The position numbers and the translations under genes were made by a program. DNA of 64,000 nt from Diphasiastrum complanatum (Eukaryota > Streptophyta > Lycopodiopsida > Lycopodiales > Lycopodiaceae): NCBI GenBank assembly GCA_029204225.1, contig CM055095.1, forward strand, positions 36,731,078 through 36,795,077, read 5' to 3'. Below are positions 31,380-44,339 of the stretch, piece after piece. Positions within the stretch are counted from its first letter, which is position 1. Each line of letters starts with the position of its first letter. The notes below the pieces were generated by a model, which saw only the letters and a list, made by a program, of their open reading frames with translations, did not search any database and was not told the DNA's origin.

Positions 31380-32707
31380 TTTTGTGGCATAGTCGATTGG
31401 ACACGTGAATACAAGATCACTTTCTTATATGCTTTGTAATAATCTAGTTGATGGTTTGAATTTCCCGTCTTCATTAGATAGGAAATATATCTTTTGTGAA
31501 TCATGCATCTATGGGAAGCACTCAAAGGATTCTAAGTCAAAGGCCAAGATCACAAAGTGTGCAAACTGCACAAAGCAATCTGTGGTCTGAAACAGGCCGC
31601 AAGAGCATGGTTTGATAGAATCAACTCTTATCTCATTCAATTAGGATTTGCAAACAATTCAACTGACTGTAATGTTTATTCAAAGCATATAGGCACCAAA
31701 ATAGTTCACATAGCTCTTTACGTAGATGATGCATTTATTTTGTCTAACGACACTTCTCTACTGCACACTACTAAGAGTGATCTGTCAAAGGAATTTGATA
31801 TGATTGATTTAGGAGCTGTTTATTCTTTGCTAGGAATTCAAATTACTAGAGATAGACTTCACAAGAAGATCTATCTTAGCCAGCAGACATATCTAAAAGG
31901 CATTTTAGAAAAGTTTCATATGTTTGACTGCAAACCAACTGATACCCCAATGGATCCAAGTATAGTATTGACTAAACCTTCTTGTGCTGAGACTGATAGT
32001 GAAGTACTCGACTTAGCGAAGTACTCTTATCATTCACTAATCAGATCTCTAATGTATGCAATGTTGTGTACTAGACCAGATTTAGCATACACTGTTAGCA
32101 CATTAAGTCAATTCATGTCTAATCCTAGGATCTCTCATTGGAAAGCATTAAAGAGAGTGATGAGATATATTCAGGGAAGTTTAGATCACATCTTATGTTA
32201 CAATGGAAATGCTATCGACCCACTCGTCCTGCGAAACTACTCTGACTCAGATTGGGGAGGAACAGTCTCTACCAGAAAATCTACCTCCGGGTTCTGTTTC
32301 TATCTGGCAGGGGACCGATTTCGTGGAACTCAAAGAGGCAGAAATAAGTTGCACTTTCTTCGACAGAGGCAGAGTACATCGCAGCATGTCAAGCTTTAAA
32401 AGAAGTTGTATGGATCAAGTTATTACTTCACGACTTACATCACACTCAGCTTAATGCTACCACCATTTTGTGTGACAACTTGAGTTGTATTTCACTGTCA
32501 CTGAATCCTAGATTTCATGGCAAATCCAGGCACATAGAAATCCAGTATCATTTCATTCGGGAGAAAGTTTTCTCAGGGCAAGTGATCCTTCAATACTGCT
32601 CCACAACAGAAATGGTCGCAGATATCTTCACCAAAGCACTTTCTAGGATCAAGCACCAGAAATTCGTCAACAAGCTGAACCTGACGAAGATACCAAGGTA
32701 CCAACCG
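31380..32707 (+). pseudogene. Copia element C pol (pre-integrase, RT, RNase H)
   Basis: 31380-31590 has the pre-integrase domain (LWHSRLD, FCESCIYGKHSKDSKSKAK). At about 31557 it is joined to reverse transcriptase, losing the integrase core: CGLKQAARAWFDRINSYLIQ, catalytic ALYVDDAFILSND and LGIQITRDRLHKKIYLSQQT in a 280-residue uninterrupted frame to 32399. A frameshift near 32310 separates RNase H (AEYIAACQALKEVVWIKLL, RFHGKSRHIEIQYHFIRE, DIFTKALSRIKHQKF). AAGGGGGAC at 32711 is the polypurine tract. Confidence 0.92.
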
Positions 32708-32719
32708 TGACCTTAAGGG

Positions 32720-33720
32720 GGACTGTTGGAAATTAAGCCCACAGTTGCCTCCTTGGTGAATGACTAATTTCTATTTCATGATCCTTCCTGCATGTTTATT
32801 GATCATTGATCTAGGGTAAGGTAAAACCAACTTTGGTTCTACGTCTGCTCATCTGATACCTGTAGAAATCACAAACTTAGACAACCAATCTATTTGAGGA
32901 ACGTCTACGATGGGCTTCCGACTGATCTCCAGTAAAGGGTAACCAGTCATACTTTCAAAGTTTAGATGTTAAGTTTAAATAACTTGAAGTCATTGAAGGC
33001 TTGTGTGGCCATCTTCAAGGACTTCTACAAAGCTTGCATTTAGAACAAGTCTACAGAGATACATTACTCCTTCAACAGTTTGCAGAAGCACAATATGTTT
33101 TTCAACAGCTTCGGCTTTTTCGCATTACCCCGAAATGCGACACTTGCATAGTTCACAAGTTTAACCGTTTTTAACACACCATCGGCTCTTTGCAAAAAAT
33201 GCGAAGAGAGAGAAAGTCCCAAAGGTCATCTATTTTCATGCGTTAAACTGTTTTAAAGATATCACCGCCTTTTTGAGAGCACCTTCGGCTTCTTGCGAAA
33301 GATGCGAAGAGAGAGAAAAATCCCGAAGGTCGTCTAAAATAAACGAAGAACATTCCAGCGACGTCCTCGTCTGCATCAATGATGCTGAATTATTGACCGT
33401 ATATACTATGTATAGTTGTCACAAAAGCCATATACTTCCACGTACAACGTCTTTCCTAATTAGGTGACAAGCATTCAATGTAATTAATACACGGATGAAA
33501 TCTATAAATAGATCGTCCAAGCACAGATTAGTGGTTTCTCCATCCATGAGATGCATTATTTGGGCCTCCCAATTATGCCGTCATTTTTGGTTGTAATTGC
33601 TATTTGTATTGTGCTTTAGTGTAATATAGCAGCAGCTTGCTTTTATCTATGTACAACGTAGATGAATGCTTGTTGTGATTGAATGCACATTCATTGCTGT
33701 TTGATCGCGCTTGTTTACTC
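32720..33720 (+). mobile_element. 3' LTR of copia element C
   Basis: TGTTGGAAATTAAGCCC starts directly after the polypurine tract. TATAAATA at 33503-33510 is the likely LTR promoter. Two 50-bp similar units (33178 and 33281, both with GATGCGAAGAGAGAG-like cores) form an imperfect repeat with period 103 in U3. The LTR end is displaced: antisense gag sequence appears at 33755 and the terminal part at 34065-34239. Confidence 0.7.
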
Positions 33721-33754
33721 ACTCTGATCAAAACACGGACGTCTACGACTCCTC

Positions 33755-33910
33755 AGTTTCCTTTATGGACAAAACTTCATCATATGTCCTGGCTTTTTAC
33801 AGACGAAACATAAGTTCTCTTTCTTAGCCTTTTCTTGAGACATAGATTTTTTGAATCTCTTTCTCTTCGGTTTCCTGGGTTGCAATGCTGCTTGATCCAA
33901 TTTGTCAAAA
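33755..33910 (-). pseudogene. Copia gag zinc-knuckle scrap, antisense
   Basis: The minus-strand translation reads LQPRKPKRKRFKKSMSQEK, then NLCFVCKKPGHMMKFCP and a stop. CFVCKKPGHMMKFC is an intact CX2CX4HX4C knuckle. It sits inside the 3' LTR of element C in opposite orientation, so it is probably a nested insertion. Confidence 0.85.
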
Positions 33911-34064
33911 TATTTTACTTGGTTTGGACCGCGCTTATGATCAGACGATGGCTATCTTTGACGCCTGAGGAACTCGCAATATCATACTACTCTTTCATTT
34001 ATTTTAGAACTATACTTCACATTGAATCTGATTTCAGTAGTACCACACACAAACCATCTCTAAT

Positions 34065-34239
34065 CTCTTCGGTGGACTGTACCCTGTTGGGCAATCAAAA
34101 CACTTAGCTGTGATTACATTTAGCATAAGCTATCTATTAGATTGTTTTGCATTTAGTAGCCGATTAGAACGGGAGAACTTGTCCGCAATATTTCTGCTCT
34201 CTTCTCCGTTCGCATTCTTCTATATTCCTTGCCCCGTCA
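34065..34239 (+). mobile_element. Terminal LTR part of copia element C family
   Basis: Matches 30308-30520 and ends CCCCGTCA at 34239, the LTR terminus. It is followed immediately by gypsy gag rather than by a host sequence or copia primer-binding site. Confidence 0.75.
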
Positions 34240-35500
34240 CCATATTCCAGGGAGTGCCCTACGAGAGTGCCAAGGAGCATATTGATGCTTTTTGGACAGC
34301 ACGCTTCATGAATCAGATAATAGATCCACACCATGAGATGATGTTTTTCGCAACTACGTTAATTAGATCCGCCAGACGTTGGTATCATAGCTTGCAACGA
34401 GGAACGATCCACACTATAGAAGAATTCCATAGACTATTCTTGATTGAGTATGCACCCCACCGTACGGCCGATGACTTACTGTTCACCCTAGCCTCCCTAC
34501 AACAAGGAGGGAATGAGAGTATTAGACAGTATTGGCGCTGTTTGACAAAATTGGCACGACAAGTGGAACCCACTGTGCAACTACCACCCCTGTTACTACT
34601 GACATTTTTTCTGTGAGGGGGTAAAAATGACATACATATGGTTGTACGTTAAAGTAACCCCCAGACATTGGCTGAGGCAGTGGACAAGGCGATTGTGGTT
34701 GATGATGCACAGTTTGCGGTTGCCCATGCGTCCCCACTTATCACAGGCGATGAAGAGGTTAGATTTGAGCTAGTGAATCCACATCCCATATAGGCTATCG
34801 AACCACTCTTAGGCAGGGTTACCCAGACACAAGATGTTAGAAACCATGATCGTAGAATCCAGGAGCCAATACCAGAGAGAGGGTATGAGAGTGCCGACTC
34901 AAATGCCGAATTAGGTGATATGTGAGCAATGTTGAAGGGATACATGGACGTGATGAGTGAGAACATCCACACACTAGTAGCCGATGTGATATTTTTGAAA
35001 CGACGACAAAATATGATAGGCCAGCGACACCCCATAGACGGCCTTAACCCATTGGTATGTTGCCATTGTAAAGGAAATCACCTAAACCAGAATTGTCTGC
35101 AAGAAGCCAGGACATCTAGAGGATAGATGCTGGAATCGTAGAAATGCACTGAATACGAGCGATAGAATGCCTGGCCCCATGAACCATAGACCCCAAGATG
35201 TAGCCGGACCATCGACCCCCCCCCCCCCCCCCCCCCCCCCCTAGTTTTTACAACAAGGGCCTAGAATTGATCCACGAGACAAGGGGAAAGTGTTTAGAGG
35301 ATGATCGAGCACCCGTAAACTTCATTGAATTAGAAACAATAGATCAGGCTGCAAAAAGAAAGGAAATCTTAGTAGTGACAAGAAGCAATATCCAAATTGA
35401 GCCATCCAAACCTACGCCCACAGATGGACAAATTGGACAAAATTACCATCCATACGTCGAATTGGCCAATCATCCACCAACCTTATAGCTGGGAGATTTC
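34240..35500 (+). pseudogene. Ty3/gypsy gag remnant with CCHC knuckle
   Basis: 34240-34616 encodes the gag core: HIDAFWTARFMNQIIDPHHE, ARRWYHSLQRGTIHTIEEF and LIEYAPHRTADDL, then QQGGNESIRQYWRCLTKLAR. After a frameshift, 34640-35130 continues (AEAVDKAIVVDDAQ) to a knuckle VCCHCKGNHLNQNC, spaced CX2CX3HX4C, one residue short of the usual form. The frame then meets a C26 run at 35216. Stops at several points; no protease or pol follows. Confidence 0.85.
35216..35241. repeat. C26 homopolymer in gypsy gag
   Basis: An uninterrupted run of 26 C about 90 bp after the zinc knuckle of the gypsy gag. In frame it gives a polyproline stretch. Confidence 0.9.
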
Positions 35501-35645
35501 GGTGGACTTCCATTGAGCCCTACAAGCATACCAGTGGGAGTATATCCACTCTCCCGATCCCACAGTCAGGCAATCGACGCTATTCGCAAAAGATCTCACT
35601 CTACTGGCATCTGTTGTAATGTGATGGGATGATTGCCTTCCCACT

Positions 35646-36478
35646 TTGGCATTTGATCCGAATAAGCCAATGACGTCAGATAGTATTAAAGATCAGTTGC
35701 CGGTGGCTCGATTATATTTTCGTGCTGCAATGATGGGAGGCTCTTGGGAATCTCGCTTTACAGCTTGGACTACAGGTATCGAAGTGAAACCTGAAGACGA
35801 CAAAGAAGACTCAAAATGGAAATCGAAGGATGGTAAAGCTTTTGCGCTTATTAGCCTCAATATATTAGATACTCAAATTGGCCACATAGCTGAAGCTAAA
35901 ACTCCAAAAGAAGTTTGGAACATCCTGAGCTCACTATATGATGTGAGAGATGTAACTACTAAGTTACATCTTCGAAGGAGATTCTTCACACTCAAGATGT
36001 CAAATGGTGATTCTCTTCAGAGTCACATTAACCAGTTTAAGAATCTCTTGCAACAGATGGCCGCTGTCGGATCAGTCATAGAGGATCAAGATGCAATTAT
36101 GACATTGCTTTCAAGCCTGTCCTCTACATATGAGAACTGGGTGATGATCATCACAACACACTCATATTTAACTCTTACCAGAGTTATCACTATGTTGCTG
36201 CAAGAAGATAATTGAAGAAGTCAAGACACTTCGTCTACCTCTTCGTCTCATGCTCTATATGTCAACAAGGGCTCGAAACGATAGAAGCAGAAAAGCTCCA
36301 AGCAGTTTGCATCGAATCAGAAACAAACTCAAAGTCAAGAACAATCATCAAATCCACATTTGTCGAAGAAGAAGATGTTTTGTAGGTATTGCAAACGCAA
36401 TAACCATGAGATCCGCCGAATTCTCAAAGCAAAGAATGCATCCAAGCAAGCTGATCAACAAGCAAATACAATTATAGC
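35646..36478 (+). pseudogene. Ty1/copia gag with damaged zinc knuckle
   Basis: A 189-residue open frame (35646-36215) with FALISLNILDTQIGHIAEAK, VTTKLHLRRRFFTLKMSNGD, INQFKNLLQQMAAVG and TRVITMLLQED: UBN2-type Gag. The linker and knuckle follow in another frame: MFCRYCKRNNHEIRRILKAK, where the last Cys of the CCHC knuckle is Ile. The element is then interrupted by a minus-strand LTR near 36520. Confidence 0.9.
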
Positions 36479-36519
36479 ATTTCCTAAAGTCAAAATGGTA
36501 TATGACCAACTAGACTTCA

Positions 36520-37359
36520 AGAAACCATGTAGCTTGAGTTTCTTCTAGGCCAAATTTGGCATTTACAATATGAAACATCACATACAAATAGAAAAAACTT
36601 TGCCAAAAGCCTAAAGTCAAGATAGATGATTTTTCATTTTTTAACAATAAGAAGATAGATTGATTCAATAAGTTGCATGTACAAATCAGATGACGAGAGC
36701 ACAAAGCAATAGCGGATGAAATCGTGTACTCTTAACTATCTATGAGTAATTGAAAACTCTGTATGATGCACTTATGCTAGAAAGCAGTAAGCGCTAATAG
36801 CAATACTTTAATAGAGCTTTGAAACAAGCTTTCTAGAGACTTTAGAAGTCTTTAATGATCAGCTATTTATACTAAAGCAGTTTAAGCTCTTCCGGTAGGA
36901 CAACTAATCAATTCGTAGATCACAATTGGCAGTCATGGCATAATGCGTTGTCATCCATCCAGTTAGGACTTCCCGAAAATTTCATAGAAATCAAGTTAAG
37001 AGCTTGATCAACATTGTTGTACAATCGTAAGAACTATTTTAATCTACAAAAGGATTTAATCCGCACACATCATCGATTAGAACAAACAACATCGATTAGA
37101 ACAAACAGAAGTGCATTTGATACACTACAACAAAACTCTGGTTTACTAGAACAAATATCAAATAATGATAGGAGTACAAGTCTGAATGCAAATAGATGCG
37201 CGCTTTTCTTTGAACCGTACTATGATGAAACAGAGAAGAAAAGCGAGTTATTGCGCTCTACTAGAATGTTTAGTCTAACGAACGAATGATATCATTAGAT
37301 TCCTCAAAGCATTGTGGAACACTTTGGATCCGAAATGGACTGTTTTTCAATTTTTAACA
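36520..37359 (-). mobile_element. One or two minus-strand copia LTRs
   Basis: Two LTR-like starts on the minus strand, at 36646 (TGTTAAAAAATGAAAAATC) and 37359 (TGTTAAAAATTGAAAAACAG), resemble the one at 42530. The 37359 start directly follows a polypurine tract AGGAGGAG. The segment between carries a likely TATA sequence (AGTATAAATAGC near 36875). The 36520-36646 part shares GCCAA(A/G)TTTGGCCTA and AGCTACATGGTT with 42410-42530. Together they suggest the 3' LTR(s) of the minus-strand copia element D. Confidence 0.55.
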
Positions 37360-37446
37360 CTCCTCCTAAAAATAATCTATATTGATTTAAACATGGATCA
37401 CAGGTAGATCCTCTTCCATGATTATCTTTAGCTCCACTAGTTAACT

Positions 37447-37851
37447 TGTTACGACCATATTCGGTTAAGGACCTGGAATAGTCCTAATATGGTAGACCGG
37501 CCCTCCAGTATTCGAGTTTATTGGTCACGCCTAGATTTATTTCCACGTCGAGGCCTGTTGGTGACGAGTAAGCTTGAGAGGACCCAGACACTCTAATTGA
37601 GACATATGGAGTAGTGCATGTACGTGTGACTGATATAGGCAGAAGGTATGCATGTAGAGCTGTAACCTATTTATAGTTGACCTTCATGGGAATTGCATGT
37701 GCTCATGCACAGGAAGCTACTCTCTATATGTTGAGGTAGTGATTATTCCGTCGACGACTTGGTCTAGGTCACCTGATGAGCTCTTCTCCTCTTGTTGTCA
37801 CATTGGCATGGCTTGGGGGCTAAATCCAGGAGGATTCTCCAGGAGGGATCT
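37447..37851 (+). mobile_element. 5' LTR of gypsy element E (left 405 bp; end unresolved)
   Basis: TGTTACGACCATATTCGG begins a 405-bp segment that is nearly identical to 40492-40895. It includes a TATA-like CTATTTATAG near 37670. Because the 3' copy is truncated at 40895, the true LTR is longer; its end and primer-binding site were not located. Confidence 0.8.
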
Positions 37852-40323
<2,472 letters not shown>

Positions 40324-40491
40324 ATGAGAAGAGGCAAGCAATTTAAATATCGTTGCATCTCTGAGTGCTTATTCAGATGGAAAGATCGGACTAAGAATAA
40401 TGATTCTTGGGAAAGATTTGAAAGCTTAAGGAATAGTTTCATGTTTTCTTTTTTCCAATCTGAGGATAGAACCTGTTTAAGGGAGAAAGAA
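40324..40491 (+). pseudogene. Gypsy integrase C-terminal chromodomain, element E
   Basis: Reads SECLFRWKDRTKNNDSWERF, then ESLRNSFMFSFFQSEDRTCL. The W-K-D-R and SWE pattern matches the chromodomain at the end of integrase in plant chromoviruses, which helps target integration to modified chromatin. The frame continues into the 3' LTR to a stop at 40641. The next bases, AAGGGAGAAAGAA, are the polypurine tract. Confidence 0.8.
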
Positions 40492-40895
40492 TGTTACGGC
40501 CATATTCGGTTAAGGACTTGGAATAGTCCTAATATGGTAGACCGGCCCTCCAATATTCGAGTTTATTGGTCACGCCTATATTTATTTCCACGTCGAGGCC
40601 TGTTGGTGACAAGTAAGCTTGAGAGGACCCAGACACTCTAATTGAGACATATGGAGTAGTTCATGTACGTGTGACTGATATAGGCAGGAGGTATGCATGT
40701 AGAGTTGTAACCTATTTATAGTTGACCTGCATGGGAATTGCATGTGCTCATGCACATGAACCTACTCTCTATATATTGAGGTAGTGATTATTCCGTCGAC
40801 AACTTGGTCTAGGTTACCTGATGAGCTCTTCTCCTCTTGCTGTCACATTGGCATGGCTTGGGGCTAGATCCAAGAGGATTCTCCAGGAGGGATCT
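40492..40895 (+). mobile_element. 3' LTR of gypsy element E, truncated
   Basis: TGTTACGGCCATATTCGG directly after the polypurine tract; about 95% identical by eye to 37447-37851. Homology stops at GGGATCT (40895), where minus-strand copia protease sequence begins. No matching 5-bp target-site duplication was found at 37442-37446, so the junction is rearranged. Confidence 0.85.
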
Positions 40896-41990
40896 GTAAG
40901 TTTTGGAATGAAAAGAACATTAGAAAGTACAAGAACTTTTGAAGAAGCAAGTTTCAATGGAATGTTGCCAATTCCTTCTATTGGGCACTCATGATCATTA
41001 GCAGTATAAATAGATTTCTTGAGTCCTTTGTAAGCTGAGATTGAGTCAAATGACTCCTTTGAATAGCACATATGTGAAGAAGCTCCACTATCTATGTACC
41101 AAGCTCCATCTTTCTTGAAAGGTGATGAAGAAAAACTGGACACCATGAGTGATCCTTCTCCATCACTTGCAACAGAATCTTCTTCAATCTTTATGGAGAG
41201 ATTAGCTTGCTTGAGTTGGTTTTTCTTCTTAAAGCAATTAGAGGCATAGTGCCCCTTCTTGCCACAGAAGAAACACTTCACTTTCTTCTTCTTGGTCTTT
41301 GAGTTAGAAGGATGAGATGTATCATCCTCTTCAACATCGTTGTCTTGATCTTTGGCTTTGTCTTTGTTGGATGCTTGAGAGAACTAGTTCTTACTTCCTT
41401 TTTGCTTGCCTTTGACAAAGAGGGTTTGTCACTTCCACCATGTTCGAGTTTGTTCATTCTGGAGAGTTTATAGCTTTGTCTAGATTCTTCAGAAATAAGA
41501 ATTCCTTGGAGAGTTTCTAGATTAGGCAACTCCTCCTTAATAGCAAAAGACTGAACAAGATTATCATACTCATCTCTCAAGCCGTTCAGTATGACTTGAA
41601 CTAGCTCATCTTGGTTAATAGTAACACCAACACAGGAAAGCTCTCTATGTAAATCTTTAACTCTCAGAACATAGTTAGATGCACTCTCTTCACTTCTTTG
41701 GAAACTTTGGAAAATCTGATTCCTAAGAGTGAGTATTCTAGAAATATTCTTTGCTTCATAGATGGACTTTAGTGCATCCCAAGCTTCTTTGGCTGTACTG
41801 CAAGATCCTATCTCTCTCAGAATTTCATTAGATACATTCATCTTAATGAAATGTAGAGCCATTCTAGCTCTCTTCCTATACTTAGGAATTTCAGCCTATG
41901 TTTGAGGCTCCTCCTCAACACCAAGCACAATATCCATAACATCTTGGAGTATCAAAATAGACTCCATTCTGAACTTCCAAATTGAACTAG
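40896..41990 (-). pseudogene. Copia element D gag and protease, minus strand
   Basis: From about 41990 the minus strand reads SSIWKFRMESILILQDVMDI, a TAG stop, then MALHFIKMNVSNEIL, LTLRNQIFQSFQRSEES and EELPNLETLQGILISEES (Gag). After a frameshift near 41390 comes an intact knuckle CFFCGKKGHYASNC and protease GAWYIDSGASSHMCYSKES with the catalytic DSG, to VLSNVLFIPKL, where gypsy LTR begins at 40895. Integrase and RT are absent. Confidence 0.92.
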
Positions 41991-42069
41991 ACACATCAGA
42001 TTGATTTGGTTTCAATTTCTATGGAAAGTACAGATCATAAGCTTTGGTTCTTCATCATTGATTGTGAGG

Positions 42070-42530
42070 AGAGCTACACATATTTATGGAGTTTGAGGTA
42101 GCTCGAGGTAGAACCACATCCATTCATTACAAAATGACATCTAAAGTGACATCTAGAGTCTATGTGACATTTGTCACTTGCCATGCATGAAATTCTACCA
42201 ACTTTTTACAAGTGTGCTAGTTCTAACTAACAAAGTACAAATCATCATGCATGTGTCCATTACACTTTGTGCATGCCTTGCATGTCACTATGGATCACTT
42301 ACAATTAATGCATGTGAATTGCCACGAGTTTCTACAAGCATGACTTTGCTAATTCTATGTCGAAAAACTATATGCAAGTTGTATTCATCAATCTAGATAT
42401 TACATAACCATGTAGCTCGAGTTCTATGTAGGCCAAACTTGGCATTTTGCATTTATGAGCTACATACTTGCATGGTACAACATTTGTAGCAAGCCAAGAA
42501 ATCAATATGGATTGTTTTTCAATTTTAACA
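42070..42530 (-). mobile_element. 5' LTR of copia element D (borders partly inferred)
   Basis: On the minus strand TGTTAAAATTGAAAAACA begins at 42530, matching LTR starts at 36646 and 37359, and the sequence reaches the gag region about 450 bp later. I did not find a clean primer-binding site at its inner end. Confidence 0.5.
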
Positions 42531-42837
42531 ATTATGTCACAAAAGCCTTGCCATAATGCTGAAATTGTTGGATTAAACTAAAATAAAAAAACATCATCAA
42601 TGAGTGGCACATCAAAAAATTTACAAATGCTCATAAGTGGCATTGTATTGAGAGATAGAGTTTACCTAGCTTTGCAAACATTTTACATTTTTTTTTTAAT
42701 TTCCCCAAAAATTTAAAGTTCGACAATATGGCACGTGCTATGATCAAGACATTTACTTTCGTAAAATTAGAAAAGGAAAGTGTCAAATTAACATAAATTG
42801 AGTTCAGCTAAGTGTGGCAAATTCTATCTAGCATCCT

Positions 42838-42958
42838 CACTTCACTTCACTTGAATTTGTTCTAATAAGCTATTCTCAACAAATACCTATTCTCTAGGAA
42901 CCCACTTCACTTCACTTGAATTTGATCTAATAAGCTATTCTAAACAAATACCTATTCA
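42838..42958. repeat. 65-bp tandem duplication downstream of the dioxygenase
   Basis: CACTTCACTTCACTTGAATT begins at 42838 and again at 42903; each copy continues with TCTAATAAGCTATTCT and AACAAATACCTATTC. It ends 36 bp before the dioxygenase stop codon, so it lies in the 3' UTR or just beyond. Confidence 0.85.
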
Positions 42959-42993
42959 AGTTCTCAACTCTTTGATCATGAAGAAGTTTGAAG

Positions 42994-44096
42994 TCAACTG
43001 ATCACAGAGTTATTGATGGCAAATGACTGAAGTAGACGTTTTTTCATTACACGTCCCTCTGTCAAAGCCTGCCGATATTCTTTGAAGAAGAATTCCCTGT
43101 ACAGAGGACCCACCTTCGCGTCCACTAGCTCTGGTGCGGGAAAGATCTTCTGATCCATTCCTGGATGGTAGTGGGTGACATAGGATCTCCTTGTGCGTTG
43201 GCTGTGCACAATAACTCTGTGTTGTGGACTTTTATATCTCCCATTCGTAATGATCTACAGTTCATAAAAATACAGCAGTGTCACTCATACGACAATATAA
43301 CGTTGCCAACTACAGATGAGCTAAAACTTTTGAGATGATCTCATTTCTCCATGGAGCGTGAAGGGAGGTAAATTTAAGCAGCAATATTTGTGTGTTGCAC
43401 TAACCTCAGTTTGATCTGATAGACTGACGACGAATGCATTCGGATAAGGTGGCACCAGCTCCCATTTATCGTTTAATTCGTCAAACATTTGCAACCCCTC
43501 GCTCTCTTGCATCACAACGGCGATGGATCCCACGTCGGAGTGTGCATGCAGGCCAAAAAAAAATTTTCTGGCTCTGGGCAGGGACGATAACACTGGAATA
43601 ATAAGTTTTGCTGTATCTCCGGATCCCCCATAGCCTCCCTGAGGTACGTGGGTTTCAGCCCGAGGTTCTCAGAGATGACATCCAGCAGCGTACGAGCTAG
43701 ATCCAGCATTGATGCTGTGTACTTTTCCACGGTCTCTCTGAATTCAGCTGGCTGCTGTGGCCAGTAGTTGTACTGCCTTCCGGACAGTGGGAGAGTTCGA
43801 AGCTCCACAGCTTCATGCCAGCTCTTCTGCGGAAAATCAGTAAGGTTCATACTACTGACATAGCCATCAGCTGCTGTCTCTGGCTTTGCAGCAATTCCAA
43901 GCTTTTCTTCCTTGCTCAGATCAAAGAACTTGTGGGCCACTTCTCTCAGCTTCTCCATGAGCTCTACGGGCACGCCGTGATTGATAACTTGGAAGACGCC
44001 ATTCTTTTCGCAGGCTTCAGCAATCTGAGCCCTGATGGAAGAAGCCTTTACATCATCATTCAGGCCGGACAAATCAATTGGCTTGAAAGTTGCCAT
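42994..44096 (-). pseudogene. 2-oxoglutarate/Fe(II) dioxygenase (DOXC type), one frameshift
   Basis: Soluble non-haem iron oxygenases of this type hydroxylate or desaturate plant metabolites using 2-oxoglutarate and O2. Exon 1 is 44096-43405, exon 2 is 43254-42994, and the 150-bp intron has GT and AG ends. The N-terminal domain has FQVINHGVP (35-43). The catalytic domain has GLHAHSDVGS (metal ligands H and D), QHRVIVHSQ (distal His) and RTRRS, where the RxS motif binds 2-oxoglutarate. A run of nine T at 43555-43563 shifts the frame after PEPEN (about residue 178); both frames are otherwise clean to the end, and total length (953 bp) is one base off a multiple of three. With frame kept it would be about 317 residues, normal for the family. 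A polymorphism or sequencing error would make it intact. Substrate unknown. Confidence 0.93.
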
Positions 44097-44241
44097 TACT
44101 AGTACGAATATTGATAGTCCGATCCACGACTTACTTGCAGCCTAGCTGCGGATCAGAATCCCAGACCAGATAGATGACAGGCGCTGTGCAGTGAGCGAGC
44201 GAGGACTGTAGAAGTTGCTGTATCGTGTCTAGTCCTCCCAA

Positions 44242-44250
44242 ATTATAAAT
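44242..44250 (-). promoter_or_regulatory. Probable TATA box of the dioxygenase gene
   Basis: On the minus strand GTATTTATAATTT lies about 150 bp before the ATG at 44096, preceded by CACGT. Position and sequence suit a plant TATA box with a leader of about 110-120 bp. Confidence 0.5.
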
Positions 44251-44339
44251 ACGTGACCTGCCGGCTCTGTTGTCTCTGTTCCCCAAAGAAAGAAGTGAGA
44301 GGCCGGCTGTGTTGTCCCAAATAAACAAATGATAGGCAC

